From NCBI RefSeq assembly GCF_000009265.1, contig NC_008380.1, positions 1,245,501 through 1,309,500 on the forward strand: a DNA stretch of 64,000 nucleotides, given 5' to 3'. How positions within the stretch are numbered: the first letter of the stretch is position 1; each line of letters starts with the position of its first letter. The translations under genes and the position numbers were made by a program. Positions 50,933 to 60,279 of the stretch are shown here, piece by piece. This stretch comes from Rhizobium johnstonii 3841 (lineage in GTDB: Bacteria; Pseudomonadota; Alphaproteobacteria; Rhizobiales; Rhizobiaceae). The notes beneath the pieces were generated by a model. It searched no databases. It saw only the letters and a list, made by a program, of their open reading frames with translations, and was not told the DNA's origin.

Positions 50933-51871
50933 ATGTTGCCAAATCCTATGAAGGGCGATCGCCGCTTATCCAGGCGAGGGGAGATGGTCGCCTTGGCCGG
51001 ACGTCTCGCCCCCCGTCACGGATATAATCCGACCGCGCTCGCTCCCGTCCGCATATTGCGCACGGAAGCCGTGCTCCACGACATCCCTGTCCTCTATAGA
51101 CCGGGCGCGGTTTTCGTCCTGCAGGGGAGCAAGCAGGGCATGCTCGAAGGCGAGGTCTTCCTCTATGACGAGGAGCACTATCTGGCGGTGTCGCTGCCCG
51201 TTCCATTCCGGATGACGTCGACGGCCAGTCCCGAGCGGCCCCTGCTTGCGGTCTATGTCGAGTTCGATATGCAGATGGCGGCCGAGATCGCATTGCAGGT
51301 GGAAAAACATGCCGAACTGCCAGGCGACGAGCCGAGAAGTCTTGTGTCGAGCAGGATGGCTGACGATATCGAGGATGTCCTGCTGCGCCTGCTGACGGCA
51401 CTTGGCAGCACCGTCGAGACGGATGTGCTTGGCGCCGGCATTCTGCGCGAACTGCACTACCGCGTCCTGGTCGGTCCGCAAGGCGGTGCGATGATCGCTG
51501 CCCTCCAGCAGAAGGGCAGATCCGGAAAAATCATCCAGAGCCTGGCCTGGTTGCGGGAAAACTATGGCCTGGAGATCGCGGTCACCGATCTGGCACGAGA
51601 CGTCGGCATGAGCGTTCCGTCCTACCATGTCCATTTCAAGGGTCTGACCGGCAACAGTCCGATGCAATACGTCAAAGCCATGCGGCTTCACGAAGCAAGA
51701 TTGATGATCGCCCGCCGGACGAGAACGATCGCCGAGGTCGCGGTTTCGGTCGGCTACGCAAGTCCGGCGCAGTTCAGCCGCGATTTCAAACGGCATTTCG
51801 GGCGCACGGCATCGGAGGAGATCAAGTGGGTCCAGCGCCACCTCGGCGAACTGGGTGACGATCACGGCTAA
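50933..51871 (+). CDS. AraC-family regulator
   Basis: The 312-residue product has an N-terminal AraC_N (PF06719-type) cupin-like domain with VLYRPGAVFVLQGSKQGMLEGEVFLYDEEHYLAVSLPVPFR and two C-terminal HTH motifs: IAVTDLARDVGMSVPSYHVHFKGLTGNSPMQYVKAMRLHEAR and IAEVAVSVGYASPAQFSRDFKRHFG. It probably activates the divergent SDR gene 80 bp away. Confidence 0.85.
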   Translation: MLPNPMKGDRRLSRRGEMVALAGRLAPRHGYNPTALAPVRILRTEAVLHDIPVLYRPGAVFVLQGSKQGMLEGEVFLYDEEHYLAVSLPVPFRMTSTASPERPLLAVYVEFDMQMAAEIALQVEKHAELPGDEPRSLVSSRMADDIEDVLLRLLTALGSTVETDVLGAGILRELHYRVLVGPQGGAMIAALQQKGRSGKIIQSLAWLRENYGLEIAVTDLARDVGMSVPSYHVHFKGLTGNSPMQYVKAMRLHEARLMIARRTRTIAEVAVSVGYASPAQFSRDFKRHFGRTASEEIKWVQRHLGELGDDHG

Positions 51872-51879
51872 TGCATGTC

Positions 51880-52482
51880 TCACGCGCCCGACGGTGCAAC
51901 GGCTCGCAACGCGGTCCTGACGATCGCATCGCCGAATTCCGGCGAGACCGGGCGATGGCCGACCAGCAGCCGGAAGAAGACCGGTCCATAGATCATGTCG
52001 AGCAGCGCCTCCATATCCAGCGGCGGAACGATCTCTCCCCGAGCCAGAGCCTCCTCCAGGATGACGCGACCCGCGTTGCGGCTCGACAGGATGACCTGGT
52101 TGCGGAAGGCCTTGGTGAATTCGCTTTCCGGGTCGGCGGCGGCAAGTGCCATCGTGATCTGCCGCCCGCGCGTGCTGGCAAAGGCAGTCACCAGTCCGCT
52201 CATCTGCGCGCCGAGAGCCGCCTGCGCCGTGCCGCCTCCAACCTCCGCTTCCGGTAGCCGGTTGACCAGCAGAGCGGCCATCGCCAGTTCCTGCGCATTG
52301 GCCCAGGAGCGATAGATCGTCGGCTTGCCGACCCCGGACCGCGCCGCCACGGCTTCTATCGTCATGCGGCCAAAACCTTCGGCCATCAGGATTTCATGGG
52401 CGGCCTCCAAGGCACGCCTCTGCGCGGCGGCGCTTGGCGGCCGCCCTCGTTTCTTCGGTGTTGCATTACTCTCTTGACTCAT
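51880..52482 (-). CDS. TetR-family repressor
   Basis: The 200-residue product has KKRGRPPSAAAQRRALEAAHEILMAEGFGRMTIEAVAARSGVGKPTIYRSWANAQELAMAAL, a typical N-terminus with a GRP AT-hook-like lead and HTH. The first Met with a plausible ribosome site is at 52482. It is divergent from the VOC gene at 52534 with the palindrome TTACGATACGTAA between. Confidence 0.85.
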   Translation of the reverse strand: MSQESNATPKKRGRPPSAAAQRRALEAAHEILMAEGFGRMTIEAVAARSGVGKPTIYRSWANAQELAMAALLVNRLPEAEVGGGTAQAALGAQMSGLVTAFASTRGRQITMALAAADPESEFTKAFRNQVILSSRNAGRVILEEALARGEIVPPLDMEALLDMIYGPVFFRLLVGHRPVSPEFGDAIVRTALRAVAPSGA

Positions 52483-52486
52483 ATCT

Positions 52487-52499
52487 TTACGATACGTAA
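52487..52499. promoter_or_regulatory. Palindrome between TetR and VOC genes
   Basis: TTACG-ATA-CGTAA is a perfect 5-bp inverted repeat four bases from the TetR start codon; ACGTTAAT follows. It is the probable operator for both divergent genes. Confidence 0.6.
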
Positions 52500-52533
52500 C
52501 GTTAATAAAGAACCCAGTCAAGGAGGATCATCC

Positions 52534-52983
52534 ATGCCGAGTTTTGCCCGAAAAGTGAGCGCCTACTTCATCGTCAAGGATGCGGCACGGGCCATCGACT
52601 TCTACAAGGAGGCTTTCGGCGCCACGGAAGTCTTCCGCATGACCGATCCTTCGGACGGGCGGATCGGCCATGCCGAGCTGCGTTTCGGAGAGACACTGAT
52701 GATGTTGGCAGACGAATATCCGGACTTCGGTGCCCTGTCTCCCGATGCCATCGGAGGCTCGCCAGTGACCTTCCACATCGACACGGAGTCGACCGATGCA
52801 GCACTGGCGCAGGCGCTGTCGGCCGGGGCGACGATGTTGCGCCCGGCGACCGACCAGAGTTTTGGCGAGCGGGTGGCGCAGGTGCTTGATCCCTTCGGTC
52901 ATCGCTGGATGTTGTCGCAAACCATCGAGCAGGTCACGCCTGAGGAGATGCAACGCCGCTGGAACGAGGACATGTCGGCGTGA
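52534..52983 (+). CDS. VOC/PhnB-like protein
   Basis: The 149-residue VOC protein has VSAYFIVKDAARAIDFYKEAFGATEVFRMTDPSDGRIGHAELRFGETLMMLADE and VLDPFGHRWMLSQTIEQVTPEEMQRRW, matching PhnB/glyoxalase-like proteins without a known substrate. AAGGAGG precedes the ATG. The next ORF overlaps its end with a GTG start (GTGA). Confidence 0.85.
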   Translation: MPSFARKVSAYFIVKDAARAIDFYKEAFGATEVFRMTDPSDGRIGHAELRFGETLMMLADEYPDFGALSPDAIGGSPVTFHIDTESTDAALAQALSAGATMLRPATDQSFGERVAQVLDPFGHRWMLSQTIEQVTPEEMQRRWNEDMSA

Positions 52984-53291
52984 GTGCCGCAGCCCTTGAA
53001 GCGCTCGAGGAGGCTGAGCGCGCCTTCAACGCGGCGGTGGTTTCCAACGATCCCGCCCAGATTGCCGCCTGCATCACGCAAGACTGGGTGCTGGTGACGC
53101 CTGAGCGTGGCCCCATCCCTGCACAGGCTATTCTTTCGGCGATCGGATCCGGTGTCCTGAGCCATGACACGATGACCAAGACGACGCATCACGTCCATCT
53201 GCTCGGCAATGTCGCCACGGTTGCGGGCAGAACACGGGCATGTTCGCCATTGATAGACGAGCGCTCTTGGCGCGCTGGATTTCCGCGGTAA
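52980..53291 (+). pseudogene. SnoaL/DUF4440-like gene with frameshift
   Basis: The frame starts at GTG (GTGA overlap) with AAALEALEEAERAFNAAVVSNDPAQIAACITQDWVLVTPERGPIPAQAILSAIGSGVLSHDTMTKTTHHVHLLGNVATVAGRTR, a clear DUF4440/SnoaL start. After about residue 86 the frame leaves the family: the other frame reads GRNTGMFAIDERAL, so a base was lost or gained near 53230. The frame then ends at 53291, before the family's usual length. Confidence 0.6.
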
Positions 53292-53303
53292 TGGAGCAAG
53301 ACG

Positions 53304-53526
53304 ATGAAAGTCCGTAAGTTCAGGGTGACCGACGTGGCATTGGAGCGTTCCCCCCCGGCAGCAGGCAGATATCTTCGTCGGCAATCTGGTCGACGAGCGG
53401 CAGGGAGGGCCGATCACCATCGGCTTTGGACGCTACGCGCCCGGCCAGAGCCTGACCGAGACCATTAATGTCGACGATGTCCGGTTTGCAGTCACATTCA
53501 TCACTGGCGTCACCATCGTGAGATAA
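53304..53526 (+). pseudogene. Broken cupin (EutQ-like) gene
   Basis: MKVRKFRVTDVALERSPPAAG is followed in a second frame by DIFVGNLVDERQGGPITIGFGRYAPGQSLTETINVDDV, the opening of a cupin of the EutQ type. The switch lies at a run of Cs near 53350, typical of slippage. After INVDDV the expected cupin strands are missing and the frame ends after 14 unrelated residues (RFAVTFITGVTIVR). Confidence 0.6.
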
Positions 53527-54050
53527 CGGTCGAGCGCCGACTGATCCTCGTTCCGGAAAACCACTGGCAGTGCAGCGAGCAAGAGCGCGTTGCCTTGAGA
53601 GAGAAGGTGTGTCTGGCTGCCGGCTTTTACCGCTCGTGCCGCCGCCGCCACACCCCGCTGGGTTGCCCCGTCAACCACAGGATAATCGCAGGAGAGTAGT
53701 CATCTCTATATCGTAACCGGTGTCCCGCCCCCCCCATGGCGACCACATTGGAGGTTCTCACGAACAGGACGTCCAGGCGTGAGGTTCATTCGGCACTGGC
53801 CCGACGAAGTCAAAGCCACGGATCCGTTGCTCTTTTGATTTAAATCAACGACTCGCGTTCCTGAGGGCTTTATATAAGCATTTACGAAAATACAATTGCG
53901 TCATCGTCGGAAGGCGATGCATAGTTTCCGCGTTCCATCTCCAATCCGGGCAGAGGGTCCAACCTGCCGAATTCTAGATCATTCATGCGATGAGGCCCCT
54001 ACGTGTAGAGAGGCCAAGAGGGCTCCTATCAACTATAACGGGAAACACGC
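53527..54050. other. Gene-free stretch before the sulfatases
   Basis: A minus-strand frame covers part of 53433-53678 but has no recognised family. Nothing else was found except the promoter region of the sulfatase cluster. AT content is higher near 53820-53900. Confidence 0.35.
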
Positions 54051-55604
54051 ATGAACATGCAGTGCAAAATCTGGCTTGGCCTGCTGGCCTCCGCTGTAAC
54101 TGTGGCAATGTTGAACTCGCCGGCAAAGGCCGCCGACGCGAAACCCAATATTGTTGTCATCTTCGGTGACGACATCGGCTACATGAACGTCTCATCCTAC
54201 GGTGGCGACATCATGGGGGCAACGACGCCCAATATCGACCGGCTTGCCAAGGAAGGGCTGCGGCTCACCTCGTTTTACGCACAGCCGAGTTGCACGGCAG
54301 GTAGGGCAGCGTTCATCACCGGGCAGCTACCGGTGCGCACAGGTCTCACGACGGTCGGAACACCGGGGTCGCCTATCGGCTTGCAGAAGGAAGACATCAC
54401 GCTTGCGGAAATCCTCAAGACCGAAGGATACGCAACAGCCCAGTTCGGCAAGAACCATCTCGGCGATCTCAACGAGCATCTGCTCTGCAATCATGGTTTC
54501 GATGAGTACTGGGGCAATCTCTACCATCTCAACGCCAATGAAGATCTCGAAGATCAAGACCGTCCCTCCGATCCCCAATTCCGCAAGAAGTTCGATCCGC
54601 GCGGGATCGTCTCCTGCACTGCGGGCGGCGACGTAAAGGACGAGGGACCGCTATCGGTCAAGCGCATGGAAACCTTCGACGAGGAGGTCGCCACCAAGTC
54701 TCTGAGCTATCTCGACCAGCGCGCCAAGGACGGCAAGCCTTTCTTCCTGTGGCACAACTCCACCAGGCAGCACGTCTTTATCCATCTCAAGGACGAATCG
54801 CGCAAACTGTCTCGCGCGGGCATCGACGACACCTACGGCAATGGGCTCGCCGAGCACGATGCCCAGGTCGGTGAACTCCTGGACAAGCTTGATCAGACGG
54901 GGCTGGCGAAGAACACCATCGTTGTCTACACATCCGACAACGGCGCCTACCAATATATGTGGCCGCAGGGGGGCACGTCGCCGTTCAAGGGCGACAAGGG
55001 TACCACTTGGGAAGGTGGCGTTCGCGTGCCGGCGATCATTCGTTGGCCAGGCGCTCCTGGCGGTCGGGTCAGCGCGGAAATCGTCGACATGACGGATTTC
55101 CTGCCAACGCTCGCTGCCGCGGCCGGAGACAACGACGTCGTCGAAAAGCTCAAAACGGGTGCGACCTACAACGACAAGAGCTACAAGCTGCATCTCGATG
55201 GCTATGACCAGACTGACTTCTTCACTGGCAAAACCGCGACGTCGGCGCGCAATTTCGAGTTTTATTACGACGAGACCACGCTGACGGCGATCCGCTACAA
55301 GCAATACAAGATCTCGTTCTCCGCCAAATTCGGCGAACGCTGGGATGATCCGCTGCAAAATTTGAGCCGACCGTTGATCACCAATATCCTGATGGATCCT
55401 TTCGAGCGCCAATTGGGGGATGTCGGTCGTCAGTTCGAGGAGCACAAGACGTGGGTGCTGACCCCGATTATCGGGATCGTCGCCCAGCATATGGAAACGT
55501 TCAAAGAATTCTCGCCGCGCCAGACGCCGCTCAGCGGCAATTTCGGAAAGACTATCGAAGGCATTCAGGCGCAGTTGAACCGCATCCAGCAGAGCCAACA
55601 ATAG
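54051..55604 (+). CDS. Exported sulfatase, GKNHLG type
   Basis: This 517-residue arylsulfatase has a signal peptide (WLGLLASAVTVAMLNSPAKAADA), metal Asp pair DDIGY (40-41), the formylglycine motif C81-TAGR (PSCTAGRAAFITG), the second block FGKNHLGD and C-terminal TSDNGAYQYMWPQGG. The enzyme hydrolyses sulfate esters in the periplasm after Cys81 becomes formylglycine; the maturase is not in the window. The substrate cannot be named. First of three tandem sulfatase genes. Confidence 0.85.
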   Translation: MNMQCKIWLGLLASAVTVAMLNSPAKAADAKPNIVVIFGDDIGYMNVSSYGGDIMGATTPNIDRLAKEGLRLTSFYAQPSCTAGRAAFITGQLPVRTGLTTVGTPGSPIGLQKEDITLAEILKTEGYATAQFGKNHLGDLNEHLLCNHGFDEYWGNLYHLNANEDLEDQDRPSDPQFRKKFDPRGIVSCTAGGDVKDEGPLSVKRMETFDEEVATKSLSYLDQRAKDGKPFFLWHNSTRQHVFIHLKDESRKLSRAGIDDTYGNGLAEHDAQVGELLDKLDQTGLAKNTIVVYTSDNGAYQYMWPQGGTSPFKGDKGTTWEGGVRVPAIIRWPGAPGGRVSAEIVDMTDFLPTLAAAAGDNDVVEKLKTGATYNDKSYKLHLDGYDQTDFFTGKTATSARNFEFYYDETTLTAIRYKQYKISFSAKFGERWDDPLQNLSRPLITNILMDPFERQLGDVGRQFEEHKTWVLTPIIGIVAQHMETFKEFSPRQTPLSGNFGKTIEGIQAQLNRIQQSQQ

Positions 55605-55673
55605 CAGCCCGTCAAGTCGAGGCCGGTAACGGTCGCGGGATGCGTTCGCGGACCAAACGGGAGGGATACCGGC

Positions 55674-58058
55674 ATGTGGAGAGACATCGTCTCACCGACC
55701 AGCGCCGCGTCAGTGGTGGTTGCCGGATTTCTGTCAATTTTGGGTTTGCCGAGCCAACCGGCAACGGCTGCCGACGGCGGTTCCGTGCTGCCATTTCAAC
55801 CGACGCCGTCCGCGAGCATCGCTGGCCCGACGTTGAAGGATTCCGTTCACCAGCGCCGGGTCGACGAGCGACATCTTCCCGCCAACGCGCCGAACATCCT
55901 CATCGTGCTCATGGACGACGTGGGATTTGGGGTAGCCGATACGTTCGGCGGCTTTGTTCATACGCCGACGCTGTCCCGGCTGGCCGCAGAAGGCATTTCC
56001 TATAACACCTTCAATACGACTGCGATCTGTTCGCCGACCCGTGCTGCGCTTCTCACCGGGCGCAATGCTCACAGGATCGGTTCCGGCACGATCGCGGAGC
56101 GGGCTCTCGATTGGGACGGCTATGTTGGCGTCATCCCGAAGACTGCTACGACCGTGGCCGAGGTGCTGAAGGATTATGGCTACAACACAGCGGCCTTTGG
56201 CAAGTGGCACAACACGCCAGCCACGGAAACCACGGCGATGGGGCCGTTCGATCGTTGGCCGACGGGATACGGCTTCGAGTATTTCTACGGGTTTCTGGCC
56301 GGGGAGACATCTCAATGGGAGCCGAGACTGGTGGAGAACACCTCGCTGGTCGAGCCGCCGAACGACCCGAAGTACCATCTGACGACCGATCTCGCCGATC
56401 ATGCCATCACCTGGCTGCACAAGCATCAGGCCTACGCGCCCGACAAGCCCTTTCTGATGTATTGGGCACCCGGCGCCTCGCATGGACCGCATCACATCTT
56501 CCCGGAATGGGCCGATCGATACAAGAGGAAGTTCGATGGTGGATGGGATGCTCTGCGGGGAGAGGTGTTCGCTCGCCAGAAGGCATCGGGCTGGATCCCA
56601 GCCAATACCAAGCTTACGCCAAGACCGGGCAGTCTGGCAGCATGGGACAGCATTCCCGAAAGCGATCGACCGTTCCAGACCCGTCTCATGGAGGTCTTCG
56701 CAGGGTTCACCGAGCATGCGGACTTTGAGGCTGGGCGCGTCGTCGACGAGATCGACAAACTCGGCCTGCGCGACAATACGCTGATTTTCTACATCTTCGG
56801 CGACAACGGATCGAGTGCCGAAGGCCAGGCCGGGACGATCAGCGAACTCCTTGCACAAAACGGGATTCCGAACACGATCGACCAGCATCTGAAGTCGATG
56901 GACAAGCTCGGAGGCATCAAGGCGCTCGGCGGCCCCGACATGGACAATATGTACCACGCCGGCTGGGCATGGGCGGGGTCGACACCGTTCCAGGCAACCA
57001 AGCTCGTCGCCTCCTATTTCGGCGGCACCCGCAATCCGCTGGTAGTCTCCTGGCCGTCGACGATCGCTCCCGACAAACGGCCTCGCTCGCAGTTCCACCA
57101 CGTCAACGATATCGTGCCGACGATCTACGATGTCCTCGGCATCAAGCCGCCGCTGGAGGTCAACGGTCAGAAGCAGGACCCGATCGATGGCGTGAGCATG
57201 GCCTATAGCTTCAACGATGCGACTGCGGCCGGCACCAAAGCCGAGCAGTACTTCGAGAACAATGGCAGCCGGGCGCTCTACAAAGACGGCTGGATCGCCT
57301 CGGTCTTCGGACCCTTCGTACCGTGGCAAGCCTCGCGGCCGTTCAACAAGGATTGGGATCCGGACAAAGACACCTGGGCGCTTTATGATTTGCGCAGGGG
57401 CTTTTCCCAGGATGACGACCTTGCAGCGGTCGAGACAGATCGACTTGCCGCCATGAAGGCACGTTTTCTTGAGGTCGCCAAAGACAACAAGGTCTTTCCG
57501 ATCGGCGCAGGCAACTGGCTTCGGCTGCATCCGGAAGACCGCATCAAGACGCCCTATAAACGCTGGAGTTTCGACAGCGACACAACCCGCATGCCGGAAT
57601 TTACCGCGCCGGGGCTTGGGCGGGAGAGCAGCATCGTCACCGTGGATGCGGAGTTCGGCGAGAACGCCAATGGTGTGCTGTATGCGCTCGGCGGGGCAAG
57701 CGGCGGACTGACTGTCTACATGGACGACGGGCATCTCGTCTACGAATACAACATGATGATCATCGAGAACTACCAGGCCCGTGGCCCGGACAGGATACTG
57801 CATGGCAAACACCGGATCGAGATCGATACGACGCTGCAGAGCCCCAAGCCGCTGTCCGCCGCGGATGTCCTCCTCAAGGTCGACGGGAAGGAGGTCGCCC
57901 GCACGACGGTTGCTCGGACCGTTCCCGCCGCATTCAGCGCCTCGGAGACTTTTGATGTCGGCACCGATCTCGGTTCTCCGGTCTCGCACGCATACGCCGA
58001 GCGACGCCCCTTCAAATTCGATGGCAAGATCGATGTAGTGAAAGTCGACATGAAGTGA
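55674..58058 (+). CDS. Exported sulfatase, large form with C-terminal extension
   Basis: The 794-residue protein has a signal peptide (VVVAGFLSILGLPSQPATA), NILIVLMDDVGFG, the motif C119-SPTR (TAICSPTRAALLTGRNAHR), AFGKWHNTP and FGDNGSSAEG. Compared with the first gene it has a long insert and a beta-rich C-terminal part (SIVTVDAEFGENANGVLYALGGASGGLTVYMDDGHLVYEYN), as in the large bacterial arylsulfatases. It starts 69 bp after the first gene and overlaps no other gene. Confidence 0.85.
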   Translation: MWRDIVSPTSAASVVVAGFLSILGLPSQPATAADGGSVLPFQPTPSASIAGPTLKDSVHQRRVDERHLPANAPNILIVLMDDVGFGVADTFGGFVHTPTLSRLAAEGISYNTFNTTAICSPTRAALLTGRNAHRIGSGTIAERALDWDGYVGVIPKTATTVAEVLKDYGYNTAAFGKWHNTPATETTAMGPFDRWPTGYGFEYFYGFLAGETSQWEPRLVENTSLVEPPNDPKYHLTTDLADHAITWLHKHQAYAPDKPFLMYWAPGASHGPHHIFPEWADRYKRKFDGGWDALRGEVFARQKASGWIPANTKLTPRPGSLAAWDSIPESDRPFQTRLMEVFAGFTEHADFEAGRVVDEIDKLGLRDNTLIFYIFGDNGSSAEGQAGTISELLAQNGIPNTIDQHLKSMDKLGGIKALGGPDMDNMYHAGWAWAGSTPFQATKLVASYFGGTRNPLVVSWPSTIAPDKRPRSQFHHVNDIVPTIYDVLGIKPPLEVNGQKQDPIDGVSMAYSFNDATAAGTKAEQYFENNGSRALYKDGWIASVFGPFVPWQASRPFNKDWDPDKDTWALYDLRRGFSQDDDLAAVETDRLAAMKARFLEVAKDNKVFPIGAGNWLRLHPEDRIKTPYKRWSFDSDTTRMPEFTAPGLGRESSIVTVDAEFGENANGVLYALGGASGGLTVYMDDGHLVYEYNMMIIENYQARGPDRILHGKHRIEIDTTLQSPKPLSAADVLLKVDGKEVARTTVARTVPAAFSASETFDVGTDLGSPVSHAYAERRPFKFDGKIDVVKVDMK

Positions 58059-58131
58059 TGGGAGTGCCTCGGCGCCGAGCCCGCGTGTCGAGAAAACGTT
58101 GACGAGCGGGTGTAAGCCCACGGAGGATCGA

Positions 58132-58211
58132 ATGTCTCTCTACAGAACACTTGCAAGTGGCGTTTTTGCACTCAGCTGCTGGGATCGGTCAGCCCGGTCC
58201 TTGCCCAGTCC
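58132..58211 (+). other. Out-of-frame signal peptide of the third sulfatase
   Basis: CGGAGGA precedes an ATG at 58132 (MSLYRTLASGVFALS). After GCACTCAGC the expected CTG lacks one C, and the hydrophobic part LLGSVSPVLAQSVLSKAV continues in the next frame, which is that of the sulfatase. The frame from 58132 ends after 28 codons. The signal peptide has therefore been split by a single-base deletion near 58175. Confidence 0.7.
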
Positions 58212-59723
58212 GTGTTGAGTAAGGCGGTGCGAACCAGCGAAACGATGGAGCCCGCACTTGCCTTTCCTGATCAGGACAGAACCACAGCCGAGAAGTTGGC
58301 CGAATTGCAGAAGAGAATTGGTAAGAGGCCCAACATTGTCTGGTTTCTGATCGATGACATGGGATGGGGCGATCCTGGCCTCTACGGTGGTGGAGAAGCC
58401 GTCGGCGCGGCGACGCCGAATATGGACAGGCTGGCACGCGAAGGCCTGATGCTGACCTCAACCTATTCGCAACCCACCTGCACCCCGACCCGATCCGCAA
58501 TCCTGACCGGACGCCTTCCCGTGCGAACGGGTCTGACACGTCCCATTCTCGCTGGAGACAAGATTACCAAGAACCCGTGGGCCGAGGAAGCCTCGCTGCC
58601 GAAGCTCCTGGGCGAGGTCGGTTATGCGACAGTACTTTGCGGGAAGTGGCATGTCGGGGACGTTGAGGGTATGCGCCCGCATGACGTTGGGTTCGACGAG
58701 TTCTATGGTTTCTACCCAGCCTCGCAGGAACTGTCCAAGTCCCTGGACAAGCGTCGCTATCCGGATCTAGTGCTGAACCCCGAGCGAATGCAAATGTTCC
58801 ACGACACCGGGGCCAGCGAAGCTCTGATCCATGGCTTCAAGGGCGGAGAAACGACGGTCGCACAGAAGATCGAAAGTCTCGACGACATTGCCGAGGCCGA
58901 CCATACGCTCAAGGAGTTCAGCGTCGCAAAGATCAAGGAATTGGCCAAGGGCGGCAAGCCCTTCTTCCTGGAACACGCCTTCATGAAAGTCCACGCCGAC
59001 AACTTCGCTTCCAGGGAATTCGAGGGTAAAAGCGCCAGCAAATATCCCTACAAGGATGCGGTCGTCGAGGTCGATGCGTATATTGGCGAGATGGTGAAGG
59101 CGCTGGACGATGCCGGGGTCCTTGATGATACGTTCATTTTTATCACATCAGACAACGGCCCCCAGATGGATAGCTGGCCAGATAGTGGCACGACCCCATT
59201 CAGGGGTGCGAAAGGATCGGCCTGGGAAGGCGGCGTCCGCGTGCCCGGCATTGCCTACTGGCGCGGCATGATCAGTCCCGGTCGGCAGAGCGACGAATTG
59301 TTCGATCTCATGGATCTGTTCAACACATCGTTGGATCTCGGCGGCGCTTTGGACAGGATCCCGACCGACCGCTACATTGACGGCATCGACCAGACGTCAT
59401 TCCTGCTGGCAGATGGCGGCCACTCGATGCGCGAGAAGGTCTATATCTGGAACGAACAGAATTTCATGGCCATGCGCATGTACGAATACAAGATCATGAC
59501 CAAGGTCGTGGAAACCAAATCGCAATGGCTGGATATCGATATGTCCACCATCACCGATGTCGGGCTCGCGCCGTGGGTCTTCAATCTCTACATCGACCCG
59601 AAAGAGCAATATCCTGTCGGACACCGTATGAACGCGTGGCTTGCGTCACTTGCCGCAGAGATGAAAGCCCATGCGGCAACGTTCAAGAAATACCCGCCAA
59701 AGGACATCGGTTTAGCGCAGTAG
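58212..59723 (+). CDS. Third sulfatase, catalytic domain intact but signal peptide frameshifted
   Basis: The 503-residue frame begins after the split signal peptide. It has NIVWFLIDDMGWGDPG, the formylglycine motif C-TPTR (SQPTCTPTRSAILTG), CGKWHVGDVEGM, HADNF and TSDNGPQMDSWPDSG, so the enzyme domain looks functional. Without a signal it would stay in the cytoplasm, unless ribosomal slippage or a sequencing error restores the frame. Internal starts have no good ribosome site. It is probably a new pseudogene. Confidence 0.75.
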   Translation: MLSKAVRTSETMEPALAFPDQDRTTAEKLAELQKRIGKRPNIVWFLIDDMGWGDPGLYGGGEAVGAATPNMDRLAREGLMLTSTYSQPTCTPTRSAILTGRLPVRTGLTRPILAGDKITKNPWAEEASLPKLLGEVGYATVLCGKWHVGDVEGMRPHDVGFDEFYGFYPASQELSKSLDKRRYPDLVLNPERMQMFHDTGASEALIHGFKGGETTVAQKIESLDDIAEADHTLKEFSVAKIKELAKGGKPFFLEHAFMKVHADNFASREFEGKSASKYPYKDAVVEVDAYIGEMVKALDDAGVLDDTFIFITSDNGPQMDSWPDSGTTPFRGAKGSAWEGGVRVPGIAYWRGMISPGRQSDELFDLMDLFNTSLDLGGALDRIPTDRYIDGIDQTSFLLADGGHSMREKVYIWNEQNFMAMRMYEYKIMTKVVETKSQWLDIDMSTITDVGLAPWVFNLYIDPKEQYPVGHRMNAWLASLAAEMKAHAATFKKYPPKDIGLAQ

Positions 59724-59732
59724 ATTTGGCGC

Positions 59733-59935
59733 GCGGTGTTACCCTGCAGAGGATAGGTCTTGAGGCAGGCCCGTTGTCGCAATGGCTTTATGCGGGAATG
59801 ACGAAGGCGGGTCTGGCGGTCGAGCTGATCGAGACGCGCCACCTGCGCGTGGCGTTCAAGACGATGCCGGTGAAGACGGACAAGAAGGATGCGCGGGGCA
59901 TCGCGCAGTTGATGCGGCTTGGCTGCTTCAGATCG
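59733..59935 (+). mobile_element. IS110-family transposase fragment
   Basis: The frame reads GLEAGPLSQWLYAGMTKAGLAVELIETRHLRVAFKTMPVKTDKKDARGIAQLMRLGCFRS, which matches the N-terminal DEDD domain of IS110-family transposases (IETRH, KTDRKDARGIAQLLR). Both ends are missing. It lies immediately after the third sulfatase and against a LysR remnant. Confidence 0.7.
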
Positions 59936-59954
59936 GGGTGCGGACTTTGGCGGA

Positions 59955-60110
59955 AAGGTATTTCCCGCCACTTCGAGCCGGCCTGCTTTCAAATCCTCCT
60001 CCACCAGCCATTCCGGCAGGAAGACCATGCCCCATTCCCCACAAGGCCGCCAGGTGCAGAAGTGTCTCGTGATCCGGCCGCTCAGATCCATATCCAGGCT
60101 GACATCCGGA
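59955..60110 (-). pseudogene. C-terminal remnant of a LysR-type regulator
   Basis: The minus strand encodes EWGMVFLPEWLVEEDLKAGRLEV, a typical end of the LTTR effector domain (G-I-x-x-LP-x-WLV-x-x-DL-x-x-GRL). No HTH or upper part exists in the neighbourhood. The remnant abuts the IS110 fragment, so the gene was probably interrupted or deleted with it. Confidence 0.5.
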
Positions 60111-60279
60111 CAACGCTGGTTGTATTCTGGACCGTTGAAGCGCCTTCTTCTCCCGTCAATCCAACCTCTGAGCCTCGAACCGGCAGCGAGCACTACACGA
60201 TGCCGAGCGGACTGCGGTTCGCCGTGTATTATCGGGAAACCTCTTTTCTGCTACCTGTGCGTTCGATTATTTTGGCCTC

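Noticed and set aside
53433..53678. An 81-codon minus-strand frame overlapping the broken cupin
   Set aside because: Protein-like in part, but no family is recognised and it overlaps the cupin remnant; kept only as a note.
55734..58121. A 795-codon frame antisense to the second sulfatase
   Set aside because: Long because of high GC; the plus strand holds an unambiguous sulfatase and the antisense protein has no motif.
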